Assembly: GCA_937884975.1 (NCBI GenBank)
Contig: CAKZZS010000023.1
Location: forward strand, 62,001-126,000
DNA: 64,000 nt
Direction: 5' to 3'
Origin: an uncultured Clostridia bacterium
GTDB lineage: Bacteria > Bacillota > Clostridia > Oscillospirales > Acutalibacteraceae
Under the pieces are notes generated by a model. The model had not been told where the DNA came from. It did not search any database and was given only the letters and a program-made list of their open reading frames with translations. A program made the translations under genes and the position numbers. Each line of letters starts with the position of its first letter. The first letter of the stretch is position 1. Below, in pieces: positions 52,502 to 60,134 of the stretch.

Positions 52502-52590
52502 GGGCTTTTTGGTTATTTAGTTAAAAAACATTCACAAATTTATTACAGCCGTTTGTGCAGTTTGTTACAAAAAATAAGAAAAAGGATAAA

Positions 52591-52625
52591 AGAAAAGCTC
52601 CTCGCTTAAAGTGAAGAGCTTTTCT
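52591..52625 (-). terminator. terminator of the HTH/DUF2975 operon
   Basis: AGAAAAGCTC (52591-52600) pairs with GAGCTTTTCT (52616-52625), continued inward by TCGCTT/AGTGAA-type pairing. Flanking A/T runs make it usable for minus-strand transcripts. Confidence 0.8.
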
Positions 52626-52674
52626 TTTGCCCGAAAGGACATATTGGAGAGATTTCAAATAATAATCCGTACTA

Positions 52675-52784
52675 TCTTGTGCTGACTGCATAATGCGGCA
52701 TTTATCAAAAGCCTGTTTACAATTCTGCTGCTTTGGGGAAACTGCAAAATCGACCTTTTTAAAAGCCGCGCAGTCAGCACAAGA
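52675..52784. repeat. 110-base structured element bounded by perfect 15-bp inverted arms
   Basis: The region between glgB and the HTH gene (52433-52795, no gene) holds an inverted repeat, TCTTGTGCTGACTGC (52675-52689) with its exact complement at 52770-52784. A second helix, GCGGC (52695-52699) with GCCGC (52765-52769), is stacked inside. The remaining interior has smaller self-complementary stretches (AAAGC/GCTTT). In the minus-strand transcript it is the 3' UTR of the HTH gene, just ahead of the terminator. It could be a non-coding RNA, a 3' UTR structure or a small mobile palindromic element. I cannot match it to a known RNA family. Confidence 0.6.
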
Positions 52785-52795
52785 GCATTTGGGGT

Positions 52796-53014
52796 TCAGT
52801 CACCGACGCTTTCATCCGGAACATATTCAAGTATGTCCGCCACGTCGCAGTCAAGAGCCTTGCAGATAGCTTCAAGAGTGGAAAAGCGTATTGCCTTGGC
52901 TTTGCCTGTTTTGAGTATGGAGAGATTCGGCAGGGTAATGCCGATCGTTTCACTTAACTGCGTAGAGGTCATTTTCCTCTTCGCAAGCATTACGTCTATA
53001 TTGACTCTAATCAT
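52796..53014 (-). CDS. small XRE/Cro-type regulator (YozG-like)
   Basis: A 72-residue single-domain HTH protein. NIDVMLAKRKMTSTQLSETIGITLPNLSILKTGKAKAIRFSTLEAICKALDCDVADIL covers the full Cro/C1-type fold. This short type regularly follows a DUF2975 membrane protein gene, as here (17-base gap, same strand). It probably autoregulates the pair; its target is unknown. The start at 53014 has a GGAATG-type RBS. Confidence 0.88.
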   Translation of the reverse strand: MIRVNIDVMLAKRKMTSTQLSETIGITLPNLSILKTGKAKAIRFSTLEAICKALDCDVADILEYVPDESVGD

Positions 53015-53031
53015 TTAATCACATTCCAAAA

Positions 53032-53520
53032 TCATATTGTCATCGAGTTTTCTTCCTGAAGCTCGTTTGCGCGTTTGAGCATTTCAATAAGAACCGAGCA
53101 GGCAAGGGTCAGTATCAGCGCCGTAAAGGACACAAGCGCCGAAGCCACCACAGCCGTAATTGCCGGAGTGCCGCGCGACGCGGTGAACACATAAATGAAT
53201 ACCGCCGCAACAAGGTAAAGCGCAAAAACGGGAGCAGCGCAGTTCCTGGCAACCTTGAAACTATAAATATTCGACTTTGAGAACGGTTTGTTTTCAATTA
53301 CCTTGTTGCAAATTCTTAAGCCCTGGAAAACGGCTATATAGAAAAGCACCGAGGTAAGATAAACGAAAACAAGAAAAGCAGGTCTTAACGCGCTGAAGCT
53401 CTGGACACGGTAAGCGTATTTAATTGAAAGCGGATAAAGCAACAACGCTTCAAAAACAAACACGGCTGCCGATACAATTACTAACAGCACCTTAAGAGTT
53501 TTAACGCTTTTGTTATTCAT
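53032..53520 (-). CDS. DUF2975 family membrane protein
   Basis: A 162-residue protein with four hydrophobic helices (VLLVIVSAAVFVFEALLLYPL, FLVFVYLTSVLFYIAVF, CAAPVFALYLVAAVFIYVF, ALVSFTALILTLACSVLIEM). The central NKPFSKSNIYSFKVARN loop is typical of DUF2975. The function is unknown. It is often paired with a YozG-type HTH. The ATG at 53520 is chosen because a longer frame from 53577 would start inside the -10 box of the promoter. A GAGTGG sequence serves as a weak RBS. Confidence 0.85.
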   Translation of the reverse strand: MNNKSVKTLKVLLVIVSAAVFVFEALLLYPLSIKYAYRVQSFSALRPAFLVFVYLTSVLFYIAVFQGLRICNKVIENKPFSKSNIYSFKVARNCAAPVFALYLVAAVFIYVFTASRGTPAITAVVASALVSFTALILTLACSVLIEMLKRANELQEENSMTI

Positions 53521-53564
53521 AAAACCACTCTTGCCTTTTTTACTTTTTTTCTTTTTCCAGTTTA

Positions 53565-53593
53565 AATATATCATCAAATTTATCGTTTGTCAA
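53565..53593 (-). promoter_or_regulatory. promoter of the DUF2975/HTH operon
   Basis: On the minus strand: TTGACA (53593-53588), 17-base spacer, TATATT (53570-53565). It fixes the start of the first gene at 53520. Confidence 0.82.
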
Positions 53594-53663
53594 TAAACAA
53601 TTGGCAGAAATGAATGTTTTTCGTGCATTTTTTGGGAATAATCAAGGAATGAAAATAAAGTGT

Positions 53664-53898
53664 ATATTTATGTATATTTGCGAATATTTATGTATATTTT
53701 TTCTAAAAACACTTTAGTATGCGAAAAAACCGTAAAATGGTATGTAAGGGCATATACCTTTACACCGCCTAAAACCCTGTTCAAAAAGTAAAAAACTTTT
53801 GGTGAAATCCCGTTTTTTGACATTTTTCGGGACTCAAAAACCGAAAGTTAGAAACATTTTGAACAGAGTTTTGAACAAACCGAAATGTATATACATTT
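53664..53898. repeat. cluster of direct repeats and palindromes between divergent HTH genes
   Basis: The 53594-54202 gap holds no gene. It contains two exact 16-base copies of ATATTTATGTATATTT (53664-53679 and 53684-53699; period 20). A 10-bp inverted repeat, CTGTTCAAAA (53777-53786) with TTTTGAACAG (53857-53866), encloses smaller nested hairpins. A perfect 16-base palindrome, AAATGTATATACATTT, lies at 53883-53898. The shared TGTATAT/ATATACA core hints at binding sites for one of the flanking XRE regulators. Confidence 0.55.
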
Positions 53899-53964
53899 TT
53901 ACAGTGTTTATACATTTTTTAATAGTAAATGAGAAAAATCGAAATGAAAAAGACGTTAAATAAT

Positions 53965-54073
53965 AGGGGCAGCGTTTGTCGCTCTGTAATAACGGGTGGG
54001 CATGGAAACCCACCCCTACGGTGCAAGCGAATAATTATAGTATTCTGTAGGGGAGGGTCTCTGCGCCCTCCCG
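53965..54073. repeat. dispersed GTAGGGG/CCCCTAC palindromic repeat, copy 1
   Basis: A GC-rich island in AT-rich sequence. AGGGGCAGCG is followed by a hairpin GGGTGGG (53994-54000)/CCCACCC (54009-54015), then CCCTACGG. Later TGTAGGGGAGGG forms a second hairpin, GGGAGGG (54051-54057)/CCCTCCC (54066-54072). The CCCCTACGG and TGTAGGGG pieces recur in a second copy near 56.1 kb. It looks like a non-autonomous intergenic palindromic repeat common in Clostridia. Confidence 0.65.
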
Positions 54074-54202
54074 AAACAAATCAAGATGACAAAACCTAAA
54101 ATCGACAACGTTTTTTAAATCTTTAATATTGTAAAATGTTTGTCGGTTCTTGTCGTTTTTTAAATTTCTACTTTAATTCGACAGCGAAAAGCGGCTGTTT
54201 CA

Positions 54203-54231
54203 TTGACCTTGTTTGAATGCGTTGGTATAAT
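54203..54231 (+). promoter_or_regulatory. promoter of the transmembrane XRE regulator
   Basis: TTGACC (54203-54208), 17 bases, TATAAT (54226-54231). The predicted start of transcription is near 54238, leaving a very short leader that begins at the GGAGG ribosome binding site. Confidence 0.85.
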
Positions 54232-54250
54232 GAAAACGGAGGCGAAACCA

Positions 54251-55930
54251 ATGGATAAATACAAATTCGGAAATAAGCTGACCGAGTACCGTACTCAAAA
54301 GGGACTCACCCAGGGTGAGCTTGGCGAAATACTCGGAGTTTCAAATAAAGCCGTTTCAAAATGGGAAAACGGTTCGGCAATGCCTCGCCTTGATATGATG
54401 AGCAAAATCACGGATTATTTCGGTGTGAGTATGGATGAGTTTCTTGATATTCCGTCAGACAAAAAGACAACAGATGAGGAATTGGAACAGAAATACCTGA
54501 AGCTGTATAATGAAAAGATGAAAAGGCGGAAGATACTGCGCGGATTACTGTTTATTGTTTTCCCGAGTATTCTGATAATAACTTTACTTATATACATTTT
54601 CGGTCCGGTAATTCTTGTGAAAATGAAATATAACTCAATGTCCGAATACGCAAAGATTAAACCTGAAAAGTTTGACAGTTATGATTTGGCTTTTGACTAC
54701 ACTACTTCATTTGGAAAAGTTGGAAATGTAACCTTTTCTCTTCCCGACGGAACAGAACTTTTCAGGGATGTTTCAAATGTGGAAAAAAGCTATAAAAAGA
54801 TTTCGGTAAACGGTGAAAATCTCAATGATGAAGAACATTTTGACGTTTATCATGTTCTTTACAGTCCTGAAGGCGGAGGGCTTGAGCATTTTGATTATAT
54901 TCTGAATTGGGAAGACGAATGGTTCAGTGAGAACTATGACGGAAAGCATTACAGAATGGGTGACCTGAAATGGCTCGGTTATAATTATGACTGGAAGAAT
55001 AATATAAAATGTTGCGATTGGAAAAAGGCTTTAATGTCATATAATCTTCTGACATTGTGGGATGTTGCCGCACCGATTAGTGACAGGGTTATTGAATACA
55101 GCGGTTCAAATGCAAAAGGATTTATTACTGTATGGAATCACAACGGCGTAACAACTTATAATGCTGACCTTTATAACGCTGAAGGTGAAAGCATTGGAAT
55201 TGTATATACCGATGCAAATAAAAATGATACATCCGATTATAAAACGTTTTGTATGACACTTAATTCCGTCGTTTTTACGGGAGAGGAAGTTCTTGACGAA
55301 GAACAACGCAGTTGGCGTGATGCTTACGATATGGTTGAAAGAGATTGGGACAGGTCAATGAGATGGAGAGATGACCTTCCGTATGTTACGCCTAACCCCG
55401 ACCTTGAAATACTTAAGGCAGAGGAGGTTACAACTTACTCACTCAAAGAGGGAATGACGGAAAACGATATAATAAAAACTCTCGGCGAGCCGAAGGAAAT
55501 CGAATTTGTGAGCGAAGACGGTTTTAATAAAAAGGTTTATGTGTACGACGGGGTGAAAATAACGTTTTTAAAGGAATACCTCGGCGAAGCGTATATGGAT
55601 GAAATCTGGTCGGCTGAATTTACCGACAAGGATGCTCAATTCCCGAGGGATATTAAAATCGGTGATTCGCTCGAGAGCATTCTTCTGAAATTGCCGCAGG
55701 AGAGGGATAAGGATTACCGCCTTGACGGAAAGGTCTACGGCGACGGAATGTATAAGTTCACGGACGGCTTTGCTTATGTGGATGAACAGTTAAAGGACGG
55801 TGAGCCGCAGGAGGGCGAGTACCAGCTCAATGTCAGCTGCGGCTACTGGCCTGAAATAGATTTTATCCTCGATAAGGATCTTAATGTTGAGTCGGTGACA
55901 ATATTTTATACGAGTAGTGGAATAGGATAA
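54251..55930 (+). CDS. transmembrane XRE-family regulator with extracytoplasmic sensor region
   Basis: A 559-residue protein. The N-terminal Cro/C1 HTH (residues 5-60: FGNKLTEYRTQKGLTQGELG, then SNKAVSKWENG) is followed by a basic linker, one membrane span (GLLFIVFPSILIITLLIYIF, about 98-120) and some 430 outside residues. The outer part ends with two SmpA/BamE-like segments (LKEGMTENDIIKTLGEPKEI and IKIGDSLESILLKLPQE). This suggests a one-component sensor that reads an envelope signal and regulates transcription directly (inference). The ATG at 54251 with GGAGGC upstream is preferred to an upstream TTG at 54203, which lies in the promoter. A strong terminator follows. Confidence 0.87.
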   Translation: MDKYKFGNKLTEYRTQKGLTQGELGEILGVSNKAVSKWENGSAMPRLDMMSKITDYFGVSMDEFLDIPSDKKTTDEELEQKYLKLYNEKMKRRKILRGLLFIVFPSILIITLLIYIFGPVILVKMKYNSMSEYAKIKPEKFDSYDLAFDYTTSFGKVGNVTFSLPDGTELFRDVSNVEKSYKKISVNGENLNDEEHFDVYHVLYSPEGGGLEHFDYILNWEDEWFSENYDGKHYRMGDLKWLGYNYDWKNNIKCCDWKKALMSYNLLTLWDVAAPISDRVIEYSGSNAKGFITVWNHNGVTTYNADLYNAEGESIGIVYTDANKNDTSDYKTFCMTLNSVVFTGEEVLDEEQRSWRDAYDMVERDWDRSMRWRDDLPYVTPNPDLEILKAEEVTTYSLKEGMTENDIIKTLGEPKEIEFVSEDGFNKKVYVYDGVKITFLKEYLGEAYMDEIWSAEFTDKDAQFPRDIKIGDSLESILLKLPQERDKDYRLDGKVYGDGMYKFTDGFAYVDEQLKDGEPQEGEYQLNVSCGYWPEIDFILDKDLNVESVTIFYTSSGIG

Positions 55931-55951
55931 AATAAAAAATTCATACTTTTT

Positions 55952-55993
55952 CGGACTTTGTTGCGGAAAACGCGCAACAAAGTCCGTTTTTTT
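55952..55993 (+). terminator. terminator of the XRE membrane regulator
   Basis: A perfect 14-bp stem, CGGACTTTGTTGCG with CGCAACAAAGTCCG, has a 7-base loop and seven T after it. It separates the regulator from the phage head cassette. Confidence 0.95.
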
Positions 55994-56043
55994 ATCTATG
56001 GGTGAAAGCGATATCAATCAGCAGGAAACTAATTGAAATGATT

Positions 56044-56137
56044 TGTAGGGGACGGCCTCCCGGACGTCCCGTTGCCGTCGAGGACGGCAATTGCCCGTAA
56101 ACGGGCAACAGGTTGTCAAGCATGCCAACCCCTACGG
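56044..56137. repeat. dispersed palindromic repeat, copy 2, with three hairpins
   Basis: Outer arms are GTAGGGG (56045-56051) and CCCCTAC (56129-56135). Inside, TTGCCGTC/GACGGCAA (56072-56090) and TTGCCCGT/ACGGGCAA (56091-56108) form back-to-back perfect hairpins, preceded by a GGACGTCC-type palindrome. The whole could fold as a cloverleaf. It lies 35 bases before the terminase small subunit gene and shares its ends with the copy near 54.0 kb. Confidence 0.7.
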
Positions 56138-56171
56138 AGTAGTTCAAGGCTGAATGAATACGGGAGGAAAG

Positions 56172-56690
56172 ATGAATAAACAGTTTTCGTTAAATAACAG
56201 TGAGCCATCGTCTGCGTGCGAAAGGCTTACAAACAAGGAAAAGGAGTTTTGCCGTATCTATGCGGAAACAATGGACAAGCGCAGGGCGGCTTATGAGGCA
56301 GGCTACAGGCTTTTGCCCCTGAAGAGCGCATTAAAGCTTCTTGAAAAACGGAGGGTCAGGGATTTCCTTGATTCAATTGAGAACAGTCGTGAGAGCTTTT
56401 CGGGCGAGGTTGAAGCAGGCTTTCGCCGTCTTGCATTCGGCTCGACGGCAGACGCGGTTAAGCTGCTTTTTGCTCAAAATCTTACGGATGAGCAAATTGA
56501 GTCGCTGGACCTTTTTAACGTGTCGGATATAAAAAAGCCGAAGGGCGGAGGAATTGAGATAAAGTTTTTTGACCGTCAGAAGGCGCTTGAGGCTCTTAAC
56601 GAGTTGAGCTCGAACAAGGGTGACGCGGCGCTGCCGTTTTATAAAGCGCTTGAAAAAGGCGCAAGGGAAAATGAAGAGGATGAGGACTGA
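56172..56690 (+). CDS. phage terminase small subunit
   Basis: A 172-residue protein. The N-terminal LTNKEKEFCRIYAETMDKRRAAYEAGY followed by a second helix pair is the typical DNA-binding region of Terminase_2-type small subunits. Such proteins recognise phage DNA for packaging. The ATG at 56172 has GGAGG 4 bases upstream, and an earlier ATG at 56154 lacks one. Its TGA overlaps the next ATG (TGATG). First gene of the head cassette. Confidence 0.85.
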   Translation: MNKQFSLNNSEPSSACERLTNKEKEFCRIYAETMDKRRAAYEAGYRLLPLKSALKLLEKRRVRDFLDSIENSRESFSGEVEAGFRRLAFGSTADAVKLLFAQNLTDEQIESLDLFNVSDIKKPKGGGIEIKFFDRQKALEALNELSSNKGDAALPFYKALEKGARENEEDED

Positions 56691-57946
56691 TGGGCAACAG
56701 GAGGTTTGAATCCTTTTCAAAAAAGCAGATGACCGCCCTGACGTGGTGGTGCGAGAGCAGTAAATACCGCAGCCGCGACGCAATAATATGTGACGGCGCG
56801 GTAAGAAGCGGCAAGACGGTTTGCCTTTCAATTTCATTTATCTGTTGGGCATTTTATTGCTTTAAGGATACTTCGTTCGCTTTCTGCGGCAAGACGGTGA
56901 CTTCGCTTAAAAGAAATGTGATAGTTCCGCTTCTGCCCGTTCTTGAAGAAATGGGCTTTAAATGCAGGGAGTTAAAATCGAAGAATCTTATTGAAATAAG
57001 TCTGGGAAAACAGTTTAACAGATTTTATCTTTTCGGCGGCAAAGATGAAGGCTCGGCGGCGCTTATTCAGGGTATGACGCTCGGCGGAGTGCTTTTTGAC
57101 GAGGTCGCTTTGATGCCGCGTTCCTTTGTTGAGCAAGCTCTTGCGCGCTGTTCGGAGCAGGATGCAAAATTCTTTTTTAACTGTAACCCGGAAAATCCGC
57201 AGCACTGGTTTTACAGGGAATGGATTAAGAAAACCGAAGAGAAAAACGCGCTGTACCTTCATTTTGTAATGGAGGACAACCCGTCTCTTTCGCCCGAGGT
57301 TATTGCGCGTTACAAATCGCTTTACAGCGGAACGTTCTATGAGCGCTTCGTTGAGGGTAAATGGGTTGCCGCCGAAGGGTTGGTCTATCCGTTTTTCAGC
57401 GAAAAATATAACGTAGGCTTTCCCGAGGGCAGGTGTGACAAATTCTTCGTTTCCTGTGATTACGGTACGGTAAATCCTGCTTCCTTCGGGTTGTGGGGAC
57501 GTTACGGAGACAAGTGGTTCAGACTCAGGGAATACTATCACGATTCAAGACAGAAGGGCTTTCAGAAAACGGATGAGGAATACTATTCCGATTTAAAGAA
57601 GCTTATCGGAAACGAAAAAATCGACTCTGTGATAGTTGACCCGTCAGCCGCCTCGTTTATGGAGTGTATAAGACGTCACGGCGAATACAGGGTAGTCCCT
57701 GCAAAAAACGATGTCGATGACGGAATACGCAAGGTGTCGACTCTTTTAAAGGAAAGAAAACTGGTGTTCTCACCCGAATGTAAGGATTCCTTAAGGGAAT
57801 TTTCGCTTTACAGATGGGACAGCACATATATAAAAGACAAACCCGTAAAAGAGAACGATCACGCAATGGACGATATACGCTATTTTGTTTCTACTGCTGT
57901 CGGTGAGCAGGAAAGCGGATTCTTTGCGCTGTCGGTGGAAAGATAA
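56690..57946 (+). CDS. phage terminase large subunit (PBSX-type)
   Basis: A 418-residue packaging motor. The ATPase half has Walker A GAVRSGKT (Lys42) and Walker B GVLFDEVALM. The nuclease half has an RNase H-like fold with SCDYGTVNPASFGLW, SVIVDPSAASF and the acidic AMDDIRYFVS. All expected acidic residues are present, so the protein looks functional. Start overlaps the small subunit by one base. Confidence 0.95.
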   Translation: MGNRRFESFSKKQMTALTWWCESSKYRSRDAIICDGAVRSGKTVCLSISFICWAFYCFKDTSFAFCGKTVTSLKRNVIVPLLPVLEEMGFKCRELKSKNLIEISLGKQFNRFYLFGGKDEGSAALIQGMTLGGVLFDEVALMPRSFVEQALARCSEQDAKFFFNCNPENPQHWFYREWIKKTEEKNALYLHFVMEDNPSLSPEVIARYKSLYSGTFYERFVEGKWVAAEGLVYPFFSEKYNVGFPEGRCDKFFVSCDYGTVNPASFGLWGRYGDKWFRLREYYHDSRQKGFQKTDEEYYSDLKKLIGNEKIDSVIVDPSAASFMECIRRHGEYRVVPAKNDVDDGIRKVSTLLKERKLVFSPECKDSLREFSLYRWDSTYIKDKPVKENDHAMDDIRYFVSTAVGEQESGFFALSVER

Positions 57947-58000
57947 ACCGCCGACAAATAGGTTCGTATGAACTTATTTTAATTTCTGAAAGGAGTGTTT

Positions 58001-59155
58001 ATGAAAAATAACCTTTTTTCACGCTCGAAAAAGGGCAAAAGCTTTGTCGCGGCGCAGACCGGACCCGTAGCTGATGACCCGTTTTCGGCTTTGGAGAGCT
58101 TCATTCCTCCGGCAATTGAGGAGGCGGCTCTCTACGGCGCGCTCAAAAACAGCGTTCCGATTATTTCCGCCGCTATTACAAAGCTGGTACATCTGGCAGG
58201 CGGCTTTAAAATGAAATGTTCAAAGGAGAATTATCAGCCGGTTCTTGACAGGTTTGTTGAAACTGTTGACGTTAACTCGACGGGCAACGGACTTGACAGG
58301 TTTATGGCGGTATTCTTCGAGTGCCTTTTGACCTACGGAACGGCGGTGGGCGAAGTGGTGCTGGACGAAAACGGTAAAGTAATTCAACTTTACAATACGC
58401 CGATTAAGAATATAAAATTACGCAGAAACCCCGTAAATCCAATAAAAGTGGAGCTTTGCAGGTTTAACGGCATTGATGCCGTACCTGTAAAGTATCCTGA
58501 CTTTACGGTTGTATCGACGCTCAATCCCGAATCAGGCGCGGTTTACGGCAATTCTCTTCTTAAGGGTTTGCCGTTTGTGACCTCGGTTCTTATGAAAATC
58601 TACAACTCCATAGGTCAGAATTGGGTAAGAGCAGGCGCTCTGCGTTACGCGGTTACATATAAGCCGCAAAACGATACGCTTGAAAGAAGTCTTGCAAAGG
58701 ACAGGGCAATGCAGATAGCTGCGGAATGGAGCAATGCAATGAATTCATCGGGTACGAAGGATTTTATTGCAGTCGGTGATGTTGATATAAAGGTCATCGG
58801 CGCAGACAGCCAGATTCTTGACAGCGAGGTGCCGGTAAGACAGATGCTTGAGCAGATAGTTTCAAAAACCGGTTTGCCGCCATTTATGCTCGGTCTTTCC
58901 TGGTCGTCAACGGAAAGAATGTCCGCCCAGCAGGCGGACGCGCTGACAAGCGAGCTGTGGGCGTACAGAAGAATCCTTACTCCCGTTGCGGAAAAAATTT
59001 GCAATTTGTATCTCGCTCTTTCGGGGTTGGACGCAACTGCAAAAATCGAGTGGGACGATATCACGCTTCAGGATGAAACGGAGCAGGCGCACGCAAGGCT
59101 CTGGAACGCGCAGGCAAGACAGCTTGAAATTCAGTCGGGAGGTGTTGAGGATTAA
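58001..59155 (+). CDS. phage portal protein
   Basis: A 384-residue protein. VNSTGNGLDRFMAVFFECLLTYGTAVGEVV, GNSLLKGLPFVTSVLMKIYNSI and SKTGLPPFMLGLSWSSTERMSAQQAD are typical of portal proteins of the HK97/SPP1-like type. It forms the dodecameric ring through which DNA enters. The ATG at 58001 with AAGGAG 5 bases upstream is favoured over a GTG two codons earlier. A 54-base gap separates it from terminase. It overlaps the protease gene at its 3' end. Confidence 0.92.
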   Translation: MKNNLFSRSKKGKSFVAAQTGPVADDPFSALESFIPPAIEEAALYGALKNSVPIISAAITKLVHLAGGFKMKCSKENYQPVLDRFVETVDVNSTGNGLDRFMAVFFECLLTYGTAVGEVVLDENGKVIQLYNTPIKNIKLRRNPVNPIKVELCRFNGIDAVPVKYPDFTVVSTLNPESGAVYGNSLLKGLPFVTSVLMKIYNSIGQNWVRAGALRYAVTYKPQNDTLERSLAKDRAMQIAAEWSNAMNSSGTKDFIAVGDVDIKVIGADSQILDSEVPVRQMLEQIVSKTGLPPFMLGLSWSSTERMSAQQADALTSELWAYRRILTPVAEKICNLYLALSGLDATAKIEWDDITLQDETEQAHARLWNAQARQLEIQSGGVED

Positions 59156-60122
59156 CAAGTCAATAACAGCAAAAACAAAAAACGTCAGAAAAGTGACTGA
59201 CGCGGATATGGAGAAAATCAATTCCTACACGCTGTCTTCTCTTTCGGCAGACGATGTGTTTGTGTTCAGCGTTGTGCTCTGCGACAATGAAATTGACCGT
59301 GACGGCGAACGCTTTACGGTTGAGTCATTAAAAACGCTTGAAAAGCTCTTTGTCGGCAAAACCGCAATAATGAACCACAGTATGAAAGCCGAGGACCAGA
59401 CCGCAAGAACCTTTAAGACGGAGCTTATAACCGACGGGCGGAAAAATTCGCTCGGGGAGGATTATTACTACCTTAAGGCTTGGGCATATATGGTCAGGAC
59501 CGATTCAAACGCCGATTTGATTAAAGAAATCGAGGCAGGAATTAAAAAGGAGACGAGCGTAGGCTGCTCGGTAAGCGAAATCAGGTGTTCTATTTGCAAA
59601 AACGACAGACGAAAAAAGCGCTGCTCCCACGTTAAGGGAAATGAATATGACGGTAAAATCTGCTTTGACGAGCTTATAAACCCGACTGACGCGTATGAGT
59701 GGTCCTTTGTTGCCGTCCCTGCGCAGAAAAATGCAGGCGTGACAAAGGGACTTAAAATAAAGGAGGAGAGAAATACGCTCGAAATTTTAAAAAATATTGA
59801 AAAAAGTGAGGAAATCACGCTTTCAAAAACGGAATGCGAAAAGCTTTTTGAAGAGGTAAACGAGCTTAAGAAAAAGGCTCTGGACGGTGAAAAGTACCGT
59901 AACTTTCTTATTAAAAACGCCGTTTCTCTGGCGGCTGTGGCTTTTCCCGAAATCGGAGCGGAAGAAATGGGAGAAATCTGTAAATCCCTTTCGGTGGAAA
60001 ACCTTAAGGCATTCACTTTCGCTCTTGAAAAGAAAAAAAGCGGCTTAATGCCGTGCGGCTACCAGACAGGCGAGCCGACAGAAGCTAACAGGGATGAAAG
60101 CAATTCGTCCTTTGTAATATAA
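59145..60122 (+). CDS. phage prohead protease-like protein
   Basis: A protein of about 300-325 residues. The segment INSYTLSSLSADDVFVFSVVLCDNEIDRDGERFTVESLKTLEKLFVGKTAIMNHSMK matches the start of the phage head maturation protease family, with DRDGERF and a His. A Cys-containing region with CSICKNDRRKKRCSH and a Glu/Lys-rich C-terminal half (scaffold-like) follow. The start is unclear. A strong GGGAGGTG at 59137-59144 is too close to the TTG at 59145 but ideally spaced to an ATT at 59151. A GTG at 59193 and an ATG at 59208 lack RBS. The 3' part could serve as scaffold. Confidence 0.78.
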   Translation: MRINKSITAKTKNVRKVTDADMEKINSYTLSSLSADDVFVFSVVLCDNEIDRDGERFTVESLKTLEKLFVGKTAIMNHSMKAEDQTARTFKTELITDGRKNSLGEDYYYLKAWAYMVRTDSNADLIKEIEAGIKKETSVGCSVSEIRCSICKNDRRKKRCSHVKGNEYDGKICFDELINPTDAYEWSFVAVPAQKNAGVTKGLKIKEERNTLEILKNIEKSEEITLSKTECEKLFEEVNELKKKALDGEKYRNFLIKNAVSLAAVAFPEIGAEEMGEICKSLSVENLKAFTFALEKKKSGLMPCGYQTGEPTEANRDESNSSFVI

Positions 60123-60134
60123 CAGGAGGTATTT

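Noticed and set aside
52675..52784. Insertion sequence
   Set aside because: Only about 110 bases long with no coding capacity and no clear target-site duplication; kept as a structured element of unknown nature.
52675..52784. 6S RNA
   Set aside because: A rod-like fold is suggestive, but it is shorter than known 6S RNAs, and its position in a 3' UTR does not fit a free-standing gene.
53521..53577. Longer N-terminus for the DUF2975 protein
   Set aside because: The extra codons overlap the -10 box of its promoter and have no RBS.
54203..54250. TTG at 54203 as start of the XRE membrane regulator
   Set aside because: The codon is part of the -35 element; the ATG at 54251 has GGAGG upstream.
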